A stretch of 64,000 bases of DNA, from positions 22,423-86,422 of the forward strand of contig DASUAO010000057.1 in assembly GCA_035763745.1 (NCBI GenBank), given 5' to 3'. This DNA is from DASUAO01 sp035763745 (GTDB taxonomy: Bacteria > Actinomycetota > Acidimicrobiia > IMCC26256 > PALSA-555). Within the stretch, counting starts at the first letter, position 1. Every line of letters starts with the position of its first letter. Below are positions 8,925 through 17,786 of this stretch, in pieces. Under the pieces are notes generated by a model. That model was given only the letters and a program-made list of their open reading frames with translations, had not been told where the DNA came from and made no database searches. A program made the translations under genes and the position numbers.

Positions 8925-9416
8925 TCAGGCCAGCTGGCAGCCGTCGAGGCCGAGCGCGACGACGAGGTCCGTCGCCCGCTCGGAGATCTTGTTGAGCCGG
9001 CCCACCAGCTTCGGCGCCGCGCTCAGCGCCTCCGTCAGCCCCTGGCCCGGCTCCACCCGTGACGCGATCTCGTCGAGGCCGTCCGCGTAGTCGTCGAGCG
9101 CGGCCACCAGGGCGTCGGCGCCGGACTCGAGCGACTCCGGCGCCCGCAGGTCGGCGAGGCCGCGGGTGAGATCACGCAGCCCGTCGGCCGCAGCCCGCAC
9201 GTAGCCCTGCACCTCCTCACCCGTGGCCCCTTCGGACTGTGCGAGCCCGAGCTCCTCGCTCGCCGCCGCGAGCTTGGCGCACTGGGCGTCGGCCTGCTTC
9301 CGGAAGGCCGGCGCGCCGAGACGCTCGCCGCCGGCGCAGGCGGTGGCTGCGAGCACGACCACCACCACCGCGGCGATCCGAGCGGTGGGGGCGGGCCGGG
9401 CGCGTCGTCGCGACAT
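8925..9416 (-). CDS. Putative lipoprotein, function unknown
   Basis: A 163-residue protein with an arginine-rich start, a hydrophobic segment (13-23) and a lipobox-like ATAC with Cys27, so it should be a lipid-anchored exported protein. The mature part is strongly helical (KQADAQCAKLAAASEELG, ALVAALDDYADGLDEIASR) with two further cysteines that could form a disulfide. I recognise no family with certainty. The ATG has TAGCGT 8 bases upstream. It is divergent from the acyl-CoA dehydrogenase gene across 64 bases. Confidence 0.75.
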   Translation of the reverse strand: MSRRRARPAPTARIAAVVVVVLAATACAGGERLGAPAFRKQADAQCAKLAAASEELGLAQSEGATGEEVQGYVRAAADGLRDLTRGLADLRAPESLESGADALVAALDDYADGLDEIASRVEPGQGLTEALSAAPKLVGRLNKISERATDLVVALGLDGCQLA

Positions 9417-9424
9417 GGGGTCGC

Positions 9425-9430
9425 ACGCTA
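9425..9430 (-). promoter_or_regulatory. Possible leaderless -10 element of the lipoprotein gene
   Basis: TAGCGT on the minus strand lies 8 bases before the ATG at 9416; the spacing is longer than the usual 6-7. Confidence 0.4.
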
Positions 9431-9468
9431 GCGGCGGGCACGGCAGGCTCCCGGGCGCGGGCCAGGGG

Positions 9469-9474
9469 TACCCT
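9469..9474 (+). promoter_or_regulatory. Leaderless -10 element of the acyl-CoA dehydrogenase gene
   Basis: TACCCT lies 6 bases before the GTG at 9481 and fixes that start over the much longer open frame running up from 9223. Confidence 0.6.
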
Positions 9475-9480
9475 CGATCC

Positions 9481-11235
9481 GTGCTCCCCGACTATGCCGA
9501 GCTCGAGAGCGCCATCGGCCTCGACTGGTACGCCCTCGACCCGAACCTCCGGCTCCTCCTCGACCGGCTCCTCCCCGACCCGGAGGACCGGGCGTTCGCC
9601 GAGGAGCACGTCGCGACGTACGGCACGTTGTGCGGAGGCCCATTGGCGGCCCGGGCCGAGATCACCGACAAGCACGGCCCCGTCCTCGTGCGCCACGACC
9701 GGTGGGGCCACGAGATCGACACGATCGAGCACCACCCGACCTGGGTCGAGAGCAAGGCCGACCTCGTACGCGCCGGGTTCACGGGGCTCCCGTACCACGC
9801 CGGGCGGCCGGTCCCGGCCGTGGTCACCGCCGCCATGTCGTACCTGGTGAGCCAGGCCGAGACCGCGATCTACTGCGGGCTCGGGATGACCTCGGGCGCG
9901 GCCGACATCGTCGAGCGCTACGCCCCCGAGCCGATCCGCGACGACATGCTCGCCCGCCTCACCAGCCTCGACCCCGAGACCGCGTGGGAGGGCGGGATGT
10001 TCCTCACCGAGCGCCAGGGCGGCAGCGACGTCGGCGCCAACACCACCATCGCAGTACCCGACGGTGCCGAGTGGCGACTCCACGGCGAGAAGCACTTCTG
10101 CTCGAACGTCGACGCCGAGGTGTTCATCGTGCTCGCCCGACCCGAGGACGCACCCGCCGGCACGCGCGGCCTCGCGACGTTCATCGTGCCCCGACTGCGC
10201 GACGACGGATCGCCGAACGGGTTCCACATCAAGCGGCTCAAGCCCAAGCTCGGGACCGTCGGCGTGCCGACCGCGGAGGTCAGCCTCGACGGAGCGCGGG
10301 CCTGGCTCGCAGGCGCGCCGCCCGACTCCGCCAGCAGCGAGCCGCGCGCCGCGGCCACCTCGGGTGGCATCAACCGCATGATGGAGATGGTCAACGGCTC
10401 ACGCTTCGGGGTCTCGTTGATGGGCCTCGGGATCCATCGTCGGTCCTTCCTCGAGGGCGCGATCTACGCCGCGCAGCGCGAGCAGTGGGGCCAGCGCATC
10501 GACCGCTACCCGCTCGTGCGGGAGACGCTCGTCGACCTCCTCGTGGAGCTCGAAGCCGGGTGTGCCCTGGCGTTCGAGTGCGCGGCAGCGACCCGCACGG
10601 CCGAGTCCGACGAGGAGGGACGCGCGCTGCGCAGGATCCTCGTGCCGCTCGCCAAGATGCGCGGGACGCGTGAGGCGATCAACGCCGCGAGCCAGGCGCT
10701 CGAGCTCTTCGGGGGGAACGGCTACATGGAGGACTGGCCGATGGCGCGCCAGCTGCGCGACGCGCAGTGCCACACGATCTGGGAGGGCACCGAGAACATC
10801 CTCTGCCTCGATGTGCGTCGCGCGATGCTCGCCGAGGACGCCCACGTCGCGTTGCTCGCCCGGGTCGAGCGGGCGCTCGCCGGCGCCACGCACCCGGGGC
10901 TGGCCCCCACCGTCGATGCCGTGGCCGGAACGCTCGCGGAAGCCCGACTCGCCATCGAGCACCTCACCGCGGCTTCGAGCGAGCTGCAGCTGCTCCACTC
11001 CCGTCGGTTCGCCTATCTGCTCGCGGACCTCGTCGAGGGCGCCTTGCTCCTCGACGAGGCGACGTACTCGCTCGCCCGCGACGACGACGCGCGCAAGGCG
11101 GTGATCGCCCGCCGGTTCGCGCGGTCGCACCTCGCCCCGCCACGCGTCCGGGGGATCCTCGACGACGACCGCACGGTGCTCGACCAGTTCGACGAGATCG
11201 TCCGGTACGGCACCGTCGACCCGGCCGCCGCGTGA
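9481..11235 (+). CDS. Acyl-CoA dehydrogenase family protein, AidB-like
   Basis: A 584-residue flavoprotein of the large acyl-CoA dehydrogenase group related to AidB/IbA: N-terminal DRWGHEIDTIEHHPTW, the FAD/substrate segment FLTERQGGSDVGANTT, MEMVNGSRFGV in the middle domain, and IWEGTENI near the C-terminus in place of the usual IYEGT. AidB proteins bind DNA and may detoxify alkylating agents; others oxidise branched or long acyl-CoAs. The physiological role is therefore open. The GTG start is set by the -10 element 6 bases upstream. Its stop overlaps the start of the next gene (GTGA), and pyrE follows in the same unit. Confidence 0.92.
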   Translation: MLPDYAELESAIGLDWYALDPNLRLLLDRLLPDPEDRAFAEEHVATYGTLCGGPLAARAEITDKHGPVLVRHDRWGHEIDTIEHHPTWVESKADLVRAGFTGLPYHAGRPVPAVVTAAMSYLVSQAETAIYCGLGMTSGAADIVERYAPEPIRDDMLARLTSLDPETAWEGGMFLTERQGGSDVGANTTIAVPDGAEWRLHGEKHFCSNVDAEVFIVLARPEDAPAGTRGLATFIVPRLRDDGSPNGFHIKRLKPKLGTVGVPTAEVSLDGARAWLAGAPPDSASSEPRAAATSGGINRMMEMVNGSRFGVSLMGLGIHRRSFLEGAIYAAQREQWGQRIDRYPLVRETLVDLLVELEAGCALAFECAAATRTAESDEEGRALRRILVPLAKMRGTREAINAASQALELFGGNGYMEDWPMARQLRDAQCHTIWEGTENILCLDVRRAMLAEDAHVALLARVERALAGATHPGLAPTVDAVAGTLAEARLAIEHLTAASSELQLLHSRRFAYLLADLVEGALLLDEATYSLARDDDARKAVIARRFARSHLAPPRVRGILDDDRTVLDQFDEIVRYGTVDPAAA

Positions 11236-11777
11236 CGACGCTCACCCCGAGCGTCGTCTGGCGCGTCACGCCCGCGTTGCTCACGGCGCTCGACGAGCAC
11301 CTGGGCGCACCCGTCGACAGCTACGTGAACGGCACCCAGGTGTGGCTGACGCCCGAGCGCACGAGTGCACGCTCAGGTGACGGCACGGACGAGGAGGCGA
11401 CCCTCGAGTGGCGCCTGCACCCCGCCGCGGAGTTCCGCGCACCCGCCGGCTGCTCCCACCACGACCTCTGGGACGAGGCCCAGTCGGCCATCGCGATGCT
11501 CGTCGACGCGCACCCGACCGGCGGCGGCGACACGATCGCGATCGGTACCGAGCGCCGGGCACTCACCTCGCTCTGGGAAGGGTTGGAGTGCTTCCCCGCG
11601 TACGGTGACGAGCTGGAGCCGGCCGCGCTCGTCGCCCGGGCCCGGGCGCTCGTGCCCTGCGAGCCGGCGGCGGCCGGCCTCGTCGATCACGCACGGATCG
11701 GGAAGGCGTGGGAGCGCAGCGGAGGGAAGGCGTCGATCGTCGCCATGCTGCTCGAGGAACTACAGGGAGAACGATGA
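11232..11777 (+). CDS. Conserved hypothetical protein between acyl-CoA dehydrogenase and pyrE
   Basis: A 181-residue cytoplasmic-looking protein with no signal peptide or membrane span. The N-terminal half (VTPALLTALDEHLGAPVDSYVNGTQVWLTPE) and the central EWRLHPAAEFRAPAGCSHHDLWD segment look like a compact alpha/beta domain; CSHHD could bind metal, which is conjecture. I do not recognise the family. GTG start overlaps the preceding TGA (GTGA) and its TGA overlaps the pyrE ATG (ATGA), so it is translated in step with both neighbours. Confidence 0.8.
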   Translation: MTTLTPSVVWRVTPALLTALDEHLGAPVDSYVNGTQVWLTPERTSARSGDGTDEEATLEWRLHPAAEFRAPAGCSHHDLWDEAQSAIAMLVDAHPTGGGDTIAIGTERRALTSLWEGLECFPAYGDELEPAALVARARALVPCEPAAAGLVDHARIGKAWERSGGKASIVAMLLEELQGER

Positions 11778-12295
11778 CCGATCGCGACGCACTCGCACGA
11801 CGCATCTTCGATGCCTCACACCTCACGGGGACGTTCACCCTGCGCTCTGGCGCGGTGAGCGACGAGTACTTCGACAAGTACCTGTTCGAGTCCGACCCCG
11901 AGCTGCTCCGGGCGATCGCCGAGGCGCTCGCACCAGGCGTGCCGACCGGCACCGGAGCCCTCGCCGGGCTCGAGCTCGGCGGCGTCCCGATCGCGGTGAT
12001 GCTCTCGCAGGTGACGGGCATCCCCACGCTGTTCGTGCGCAAGGAGGCCAAGACCTACGGGACGTGCCGTCTCGCCGAGGGCGGCGATCTCGACGGCCGC
12101 CGGATCACCGTCGTCGAGGACGTCGTGACGTCCGGGGGTCAGGTCGTCACGAGCTGCGGCGACCTGCGCGCACGCGGAGGGGTCGTCGAGCATGCGCTCT
12201 GCGTGATCGATCGCGAGGCGGGGGGCGTGGCGGCGCTCGCCGACATCGGCGTGACCCTCCACCCGCTCTTCACGATGACCGAGCTCCGCCCCTGA
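11774..12295 (+). CDS. pyrE: Orotate phosphoribosyltransferase
   Basis: A 173-residue type I phosphoribosyltransferase of pyrimidine synthesis, converting orotate and PRPP to OMP. The PRPP-binding motif is VVEDVVTSGGQVV, preceded by the flexible-loop region FVRKEAKTYGTC with its catalytic lysine. The early FTLRSGAVSDEYFDKY segment is typical of PyrE (FxLxSGxxSxxYxD). The ATG is within an ATGA junction. No other pyr genes are near. Confidence 0.92.
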   Translation: MTDRDALARRIFDASHLTGTFTLRSGAVSDEYFDKYLFESDPELLRAIAEALAPGVPTGTGALAGLELGGVPIAVMLSQVTGIPTLFVRKEAKTYGTCRLAEGGDLDGRRITVVEDVVTSGGQVVTSCGDLRARGGVVEHALCVIDREAGGVAALADIGVTLHPLFTMTELRP

Positions 12296-12310
12296 CGCCG
12301 ACGCGCTCGG

Positions 12311-12997
12311 TCATTCGCTCCCGCGCCAGGGTGGCGTCCGGGGCGGATCGAAGTCGACCGGTCGCTGCTCGCCGTCGATCGCCGCGAAGGCGGTCTCGAC
12401 CCATCGGGCGCCGCCCGCCAGCGGCCATGGCAGCGCGTCGCGCGCATAGAAGCCCACGTCGCGCGTCTCCAGCGGGTGCCCCTGGAGCTCGCCGCCGAGC
12501 ATCCGACAGTGGAAGAGCATCGAGTACATCGGGAGCCGGGCGAAGCCGAGCCGCAGCCCGTCGAACACCGCGACGAGCGACTCCACCTCGACCTCGATGC
12601 CGGTCTCCTCGTAGACCTCCTTCACCGCGATCTCCGCGGGTGAGTAGCCCACGTCGGCCCATCCCACCGGGTACAGCCACACACCCGAGTCGGCACGCTG
12701 GGTGAGCAGGATCTCGCCGTCGGCGTTGCCCACGATCGCGGCGACCGCCACCTTCGGGGTCACGTAGCCGGCAACGCCCTCGCCCACCGAGGCGAGCCAC
12801 TCCTCGAACATGGCGTCGGCCTCGGCCTCCTCGACCGCAGCCGAGCGGATGTCGGCGGCCACCTTGAGCACCTCCTCGAAGCGCTCCTTCTCGTAGAGGC
12901 TCTGGGTGAACCCGAGGCCGGTGCGCGCGACAGCGCTGAGCGTCTCGGCCCAGCGCAGCAGGTCCGATGCCGCGACGGCATGAGTCGGGTCGGTCAC
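12311..12997 (-). CDS. Nudix hydrolase with N-terminal extension domain
   Basis: A 228-residue protein: residues 1-70 form a helical domain as in Nudix proteins with an N-terminal DUF, followed by a Nudix fold. The Nudix box reads GYSPAEIAVKEVYEETGIEV, with lysine in place of the usual arginine of the REUxEE motif but both metal-binding glutamates kept. It should hydrolyse a nucleoside diphosphate linked to another moiety; the substrate is not predictable. GTG start has TAGGCT 7 bases upstream. Its 3' end converges with pyrE across 15 bases. Confidence 0.88.
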   Translation of the reverse strand: MTDPTHAVAASDLLRWAETLSAVARTGLGFTQSLYEKERFEEVLKVAADIRSAAVEEAEADAMFEEWLASVGEGVAGYVTPKVAVAAIVGNADGEILLTQRADSGVWLYPVGWADVGYSPAEIAVKEVYEETGIEVEVESLVAVFDGLRLGFARLPMYSMLFHCRMLGGELQGHPLETRDVGFYARDALPWPLAGGARWVETAFAAIDGEQRPVDFDPPRTPPWRGSE

Positions 12998-13004
12998 GAG
13001 CGCG

Positions 13005-13010
13005 AGCCTA
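13005..13010 (-). promoter_or_regulatory. Leaderless -10 element of the Nudix gene
   Basis: TAGGCT on the minus strand lies 7 bases before the GTG start at 12997, inside the 18-base gap after glnD. Confidence 0.5.
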
Positions 13011-13015
13011 TTGGC

Positions 13016-15412
13016 TCACCGCGGAGGCGCGACCAGGGTGTCACGGACGAGGCGGGCCACCAGGGTCGCACGCAGCCGATCCAGGGCGAGGGGGGCGGTC
13101 GGCTTCGCTCCGTGGGCGTCGCGGACATAGAACACGTCGACGACCCGTTCGCCGAGGGTCGAGACCAGCGCCGCGCTCACGTCGAGATCGAGGTCGGCGA
13201 ACACCGCGGCGACGCGCGCGAGGAGTCCCACGTCGTCGGGCGCGTGCACCTCGACGACGGTGGCCGCCGTCGAGGCCTCGAGGTCGAAGGAGATGCGGAC
13301 CGACGAGTCGTGAGCGCCCTCGGGTCGCCGGTACCGGGCGAAGCGCTCCCCCAGCCGCTCCTTCAACGAGAGACGCCCGTCGAGTGCGGCGGTCACGTCG
13401 CGCTCCACGGCCGCCCGACCGGCCCCGTCGAGCCGCCCGAACTCGTCGACTCCCCAGTACACCTCGAGTGCCATGCCGTCGGGTGCTCCGTAGAGCGACG
13501 CGCCTCGTACGTCGAAGCCGTGCAACGCGAGGGCACCGGCCACCGTTGCGAGCAGACCCTGGCGATCGGGCGCCACGACGGTGCACTCCAGGAGCCCGTC
13601 GGGGCGATCCCCCCAGGAGAACGCGAGCGCGCCACCGGCCAGCAGCTCGCGGTGCTGCTCGATCGCCCGTTCGCGCTCGTACGCGTGACCCGCGCCGACC
13701 ACGCCGCGCTCGAGGAGCGAGTCCGCTTCGACGAACAGCTGGCGCACGAGCGCGGCCTTGGCCCGGTTCCATGCCGCCGGGCCGGTCGCCCGCGAGTCCC
13801 CGACCGTCAGCGCGTAGAGGAGGTCGAGCCGCTCGGTGTCGCCGACCGCCCGGCCGAACCGGACGATCGTCGCCTCGTCCGCGAGGTCACGACGCGTGGC
13901 GGTGTCGGCGAGGAGCAGATGGTTCCGGACGAGCCACTCCAGGACCTCGACTCCGTGGTCGTCGAGCCCGAGTCGACGGGCGACCGTCCGCGCGGTGATC
14001 GCGCCGACCTTCGAGTGGTCGTCCTGCGAGCCCTTGGCGATGTCGTGGAGCAACGCGCCGAGCAGGAGGAGGTCGGTCCGCGTGCGCCGCGCCACGTCCC
14101 CGTCGAACCCGTCTGCGTCGAGCAGCGCCGCGCACTCGGCCACACATTCGAGCAGGTGCCGGTCGACGGTGAACCGGTGGTAGGCGTTCCGCTGGGGTAG
14201 CGCGCGGACGGACTCCCACTCGGGCAGGACCGCGCTCACCGCGTCGACCTGGTCCAGCGACTCGATGACGGGCACCGCAGCCCGCCCGTGCCGGAGCAGG
14301 TCGATGAGTGCGTCACGCACCGACGGCTCCGGCGAGGGGTCGGCTTCGAGCCCGCGGAGTCGCTCCAGCGCCGTCCGGTCGATCGGAGCGCCTCGGTCGG
14401 CGGCGCTGATGGCCGCACTGAGCATCGTCGCGACATCGACGTTCGCGTCGGATGCCAGGGTGACCACGCCGTCGCGGAGCACCACCCCGTCGGCCAGTCG
14501 TCGCTCCCGCCCGCCGCCACGACCGAAGGGACCCCGGCGCGTCGATCGGAGCCGGCGCCACACCTCCTGGGAGATCCACATCACGCCGCGTGCCACCTCG
14601 GACAGCCCTCGCACGAGCGCGTCGGCATCGACCGCACCGGCGCCCTCGGCGACCGCGTCCTGCTCCTGGAGCGTGAGCTGATCGCTCCGTCCGCCGGTCA
14701 CGCGGTGCAGCGCGACGCGCACGTGGAGCAGTCGGGCTCGAGCGCGCGCGAGGACGAGCGGGTCGTCGGCCTGGAGGTAGCCCGCCCGGACGAGCGCACC
14801 GATCCCGCCGGTGTCCGGTTCGACAGCCCATCCCGCCCAGTCGAGCGACTGGAGGTCGCGCAGCCCCCCGGCACCGTCCTTGAGGTTGGGCTCGAGCATC
14901 TCGGCGATCGGCCCCGGTTGCTCGAGTCGAGCGGAGGCCGCAACCGCGAGCTCCTCCACGAACGAGCTCCGTCGCTTGTGCGCGAGCCCTCGGGTCCTGA
15001 TCTCGAGGTCCAACGCGAGCTCGCGGTCGCCGACGAGATGGCGGACGTCGAGGAAGCTCGTCAGCGCCTCGGTCTCCTCCGCTGCGAGCTCGAGTGCCTC
15101 TTTCGGGGTCCGCACGGCGTGGCCGAGGACGAGTCCCGCGTCCCAGAGCGGGTACCAGAGCCGCTCGGCTCCGGCGGAGACGTCGGCCGAGGACGCCGAG
15201 CCGTCGTGGAGCAGCATCACGTCGACGTCGGACCCGGGGCACAGCTCCTGGCGTGCGTACGAACCCAACGCGACGACCGCGAACCGCCCCGTCAGGTCGA
15301 GGCCGCGCGCGACGTCCTCGATCGCAGCGTCGATCGAGCGCGAGAGGGCAGCACCAAAGGCGGCGCCCCCGAGTGCGGGGTCGCGCACGAGGCGATCGCG
15401 CTCGCTCCGCAT
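13016..15412 (-). CDS. glnD: [Protein-PII] uridylyl/adenylyltransferase GlnD
   Basis: A 798-residue nitrogen-sensing enzyme that attaches and removes a nucleotide on PII according to glutamine level. Order of domains: nucleotidyltransferase with GSYARQELCPGSDVDVML (Gly50-Ser51, Asp62, Asp64), a GlnD-specific helical linker, an HD hydrolase domain with LLHDIAKGSQDDHS, then two ACT domains (PDRQGLLATVAGAL and PDDVGLLARVAAVF). The ATG at 15412 is the first good start after glnB, 31 bases away. It is the last gene of the amt-glnB-glnD operon under the GlnR-type operator. In actinobacteria the modification is often adenylylation. Confidence 0.95.
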   Translation of the reverse strand: MRSERDRLVRDPALGGAAFGAALSRSIDAAIEDVARGLDLTGRFAVVALGSYARQELCPGSDVDVMLLHDGSASSADVSAGAERLWYPLWDAGLVLGHAVRTPKEALELAAEETEALTSFLDVRHLVGDRELALDLEIRTRGLAHKRRSSFVEELAVAASARLEQPGPIAEMLEPNLKDGAGGLRDLQSLDWAGWAVEPDTGGIGALVRAGYLQADDPLVLARARARLLHVRVALHRVTGGRSDQLTLQEQDAVAEGAGAVDADALVRGLSEVARGVMWISQEVWRRLRSTRRGPFGRGGGRERRLADGVVLRDGVVTLASDANVDVATMLSAAISAADRGAPIDRTALERLRGLEADPSPEPSVRDALIDLLRHGRAAVPVIESLDQVDAVSAVLPEWESVRALPQRNAYHRFTVDRHLLECVAECAALLDADGFDGDVARRTRTDLLLLGALLHDIAKGSQDDHSKVGAITARTVARRLGLDDHGVEVLEWLVRNHLLLADTATRRDLADEATIVRFGRAVGDTERLDLLYALTVGDSRATGPAAWNRAKAALVRQLFVEADSLLERGVVGAGHAYERERAIEQHRELLAGGALAFSWGDRPDGLLECTVVAPDRQGLLATVAGALALHGFDVRGASLYGAPDGMALEVYWGVDEFGRLDGAGRAAVERDVTAALDGRLSLKERLGERFARYRRPEGAHDSSVRISFDLEASTAATVVEVHAPDDVGLLARVAAVFADLDLDVSAALVSTLGERVVDVFYVRDAHGAKPTAPLALDRLRATLVARLVRDTLVAPPR

Positions 15413-15443
15413 CCGCGCCGCCGTCGGCGGGGCGGACCCTCCC

Positions 15444-15782
15444 TCAGAGGGCGTCAGGACCGGCTTCCCCCGTACGGATGCGCACGACGCTGTCGACGGG
15501 GACGACCCAGACCTTGCCGTCGCCGATCTTGCCGGTGCGGGCCGTCTCCACGATGGCCGTCGTGATGCGCTCGACATCGGCGTCTTCGACGAGGATCTCG
15601 ATGCGCACCTTCGGGACGAAGTCGATCGTGTACTCCGCACCTCGGTAGACCTCGGTGTGGCCGCGCTGACGCCCGAAGCCCTGCACGTCGGACACCGTGA
15701 TGCCCTGCACCCCGAGGTCCTTCAGTGCGTCCTTCACGTCGTCGAGCTTGAACGGCTTGATGATGCTCACGATGAGCTTCAT
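15444..15782 (-). CDS. glnB: Nitrogen regulatory protein PII
   Basis: A 112-residue PII signal protein. It begins MKLIVSIIKPFKLDDVKDAL, has the T-loop GRQRGHTEVYRGAEYTIDFVPK with the modifiable Tyr51 at the canonical position, and the B-loop TGKIGDGKVWV that binds ATP/ADP. Trimeric PII blocks the ammonium channel when nitrogen is plentiful. It could equally be called GlnK, because it is paired with the transporter; the gap to amt is 17 bases. GlnD downstream would modify Tyr51. Confidence 0.97.
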   Translation of the reverse strand: MKLIVSIIKPFKLDDVKDALKDLGVQGITVSDVQGFGRQRGHTEVYRGAEYTIDFVPKVRIEILVEDADVERITTAIVETARTGKIGDGKVWVVPVDSVVRIRTGEAGPDAL

Positions 15783-15799
15783 GTTCGTGTGAAATCCTT

Positions 15800-17044
15800 T
15801 CAGACCCGTTCGAGGGCGTAGCCGGTCTCGGAGTGTTGCGTGAGGTCGAGGCCGGTCTCCTCGTCCTCTTCGCTCACCCGGATTCCCCCGGGCAGTGCCT
15901 TCTTCAGCCCGTACCCGATCGCCAGCGAGACGACGAACGAGAACGCCATCACCACTGCCACGGCGAGGACCTGCTCACCGAAGAGGCTCCATCCTCCACC
16001 GAAGAACACCCCGTCGGCCCCGGCCGCGTTGACCGATGCGTCGGCGAAGAGCCCGAGGAGCACCGAGCCGATGATGCCACCCACGAGGTGGACGGCGACC
16101 ACGTCCAGGGAGTCGTCGTAGCCGAACTTGAACTTCAGGCTGATCGCCAGATAGCAGACGGCTCCTGCGACCCCGCCGATGGCGAGCGGCGCCAAGCCCC
16201 CGACGAAGCCGGCACACGGCGTGATCGCCACGAGTCCGGCGACCGCACCGGACGCCGCACCGAGCGTCGTGGCGTGCCCGGCCTTGAGGCGCTCGACGAC
16301 GAGCCAGGCCACCATCGCCGCGGCGGCGGCGACGAACGTGTTGAGGAACGCCTGCGCCGCGACCCCGTTCGCGGCGAGAGCCGAGCCCGCGTTGAACCCG
16401 AACCAGCCGAACCAGAGGATGCCGGTCCCGAGGAGCGTGAGCGGCAGCGAGTGGGGCGGCATGGGCTCCTTCGGCCACCGGCGCCGCTTCCCGAGGAGGA
16501 ACACGAGCGCCAGCGCCCCCGCACCGGCGTTCACATGGACCACCGCGCCCCCCGCGAAGTCGAGCGCCCCCCGTTCGGCGAGCCAGCCGCCGGCGAAGAT
16601 CCAGTGCGCGACCGGGAGGTAGACGAGCACCGACCAGAGGATGATGAACCCCACCCATCCGACGAAGCGCATGCGGTCGGCGATCGCGCCGGTGATCAGC
16701 GCCGGCGTGATCACGGCGAACGTGAGCTGGAACACGATGAACGCGATCAGCGGAATCGTCGTCCCGGCGAACACCGCCTCGGCCGAGATGTCCTTGAGCC
16801 CGATGAAGTCGAAGTTCCCGATGACCCCGCCGTTCCCGAGGCCGCCGAACGCGAGCGTGTACCCGAACAGCACCCACAGCACCGTCACGATGCCCATCGC
16901 GAAGAAGTTCTGCATGAGCATCGCAAGGACGTTCTTCGCGCGCACCATCCCGCCGTAGAACAGCGCCAGGCCCGGCGTCATGAACAGCACGAGCGCGGCG
17001 GACACCAGCACCCAGGCAGTGTCGCCAGCGTTGATCACGTCCAC
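15800..17044 (-). CDS. amt: Ammonium transporter
   Basis: A 414-residue membrane protein of the Amt/Rh family with about 11 transmembrane helices. The pore histidines are in VVHVNAG and VVAVHLVGG, and the N-terminal LFYGGMVRAKN segment is typical. It imports ammonium under nitrogen limitation and is gated by PII encoded next. The GTG start has an AGAGGGGG ribosome site. The operator at 17104-17141 lies about 60 bases upstream and predicts GlnR control. Confidence 0.97.
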   Translation of the reverse strand: MDVINAGDTAWVLVSAALVLFMTPGLALFYGGMVRAKNVLAMLMQNFFAMGIVTVLWVLFGYTLAFGGLGNGGVIGNFDFIGLKDISAEAVFAGTTIPLIAFIVFQLTFAVITPALITGAIADRMRFVGWVGFIILWSVLVYLPVAHWIFAGGWLAERGALDFAGGAVVHVNAGAGALALVFLLGKRRRWPKEPMPPHSLPLTLLGTGILWFGWFGFNAGSALAANGVAAQAFLNTFVAAAAAMVAWLVVERLKAGHATTLGAASGAVAGLVAITPCAGFVGGLAPLAIGGVAGAVCYLAISLKFKFGYDDSLDVVAVHLVGGIIGSVLLGLFADASVNAAGADGVFFGGGWSLFGEQVLAVAVVMAFSFVVSLAIGYGLKKALPGGIRVSEEDEETGLDLTQHSETGYALERV

Positions 17045-17103
17045 GGATCCCCCTCTTCGACGGAGTCGCCCTTGTCAGGTTCGCGACAGCCTGGTGCGGC
17101 GAG

Positions 17104-17141
17104 GTTTCCGGAGGGTCGCGCCAATGTTTCGACAGTGTGAA
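17104..17141 (-). promoter_or_regulatory. GlnR-type operator upstream of amt-glnB-glnD
   Basis: On the minus strand the bases read TTCAC-N6-GAAAC-N6-GCGAC-N6-GAAAC, which fits the four-part actinobacterial GlnR box gTnAc-N6-GaAAc repeated twice with every spacer exactly 6. Both GAAAC halves are perfect; the two gTnAc halves have one mismatch each. It sits 60 bases before the amt start, where an activator would bind. GlnR itself is not in the window. Confidence 0.75.
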
Positions 17142-17269
17142 CAGTCGCCCCGGGTGGCTGGAGCCAGGTCTTCGCCCGGCAGGACTGCCGATGCTGGACA
17201 GCTTCGGAACGTCGGTCGATGACACGATCGGATCGTACGACTGCGCGTCGGCTCGGCCGCTGCTGGACG

Positions 17270-17764
17270 TCATCTCGTGTCATCCGATCGGAGGGCGGCC
17301 GCCTTCGCCATCCCCCACGCCAGGAGGAGCGGACCGAGCGCCGGGTCACCGAGGTCGGCGAGCGTGGCGGGCATCAGCCCGTAACGATCGTCGGGCCAGG
17401 ACCGGGTGGCGAACTCGTCGCGGTCGACCGGAGGGATCCCGATCCCCACGAGCACCTCGGTGGGTTCAGCCACCGCGGTGCGCACGACTTCGAGGGGCGT
17501 GCGCGCCATCGCAGCAGGCTCGGACGCGAACAGCGCCCGGAGCTCGGCGCCGACGCGCTCGGCCACAACCGCTGCCGCGGCGCGCGCGGCCGACTCCCAG
17601 TCCACCGCTGCGCCCGAGGCCCCCGCCCACGCGTCGGCGATGCGACCGACCTCGCCGAGGACCCATTCCGGGAGCACCGCGGTCACTCGATCCACGATCT
17701 CGTCGGAGACGGCGCGGAGCCGTTCGAGGGCAGCGTTGCGGGTCAGACGATCGGCCACGTGCAC
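17270..17764 (-). CDS. Conserved hypothetical protein downstream of hemQ
   Basis: A 164-residue, alanine-rich, mostly helical cytoplasmic protein without signal peptide. The C-terminal part (VGIGIPPVDRDEFATRSWPDDRYGLMPATLADLGDPALGPLLLAWGMAKA) contains many charged and aromatic residues that look conserved, but I do not recognise a family. It starts with GTG at 17764, with another GTG two codons on at 17758. It follows hemQ by 22 bases on the same strand and may share its transcript. Function unknown. Confidence 0.75.
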   Translation of the reverse strand: MHVADRLTRNAALERLRAVSDEIVDRVTAVLPEWVLGEVGRIADAWAGASGAAVDWESAARAAAAVVAERVGAELRALFASEPAAMARTPLEVVRTAVAEPTEVLVGIGIPPVDRDEFATRSWPDDRYGLMPATLADLGDPALGPLLLAWGMAKAAALRSDDTR

Positions 17765-17786
17765 ACAGGAAGCGCGGCCGCTGGGT

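Noticed and set aside
12311..12997. Nudix hydrolase as an inactive enzyme because of the Arg to Lys change in the Nudix box
   Set aside because: The metal-binding glutamates are intact and the change is conservative, so activity is still likely.
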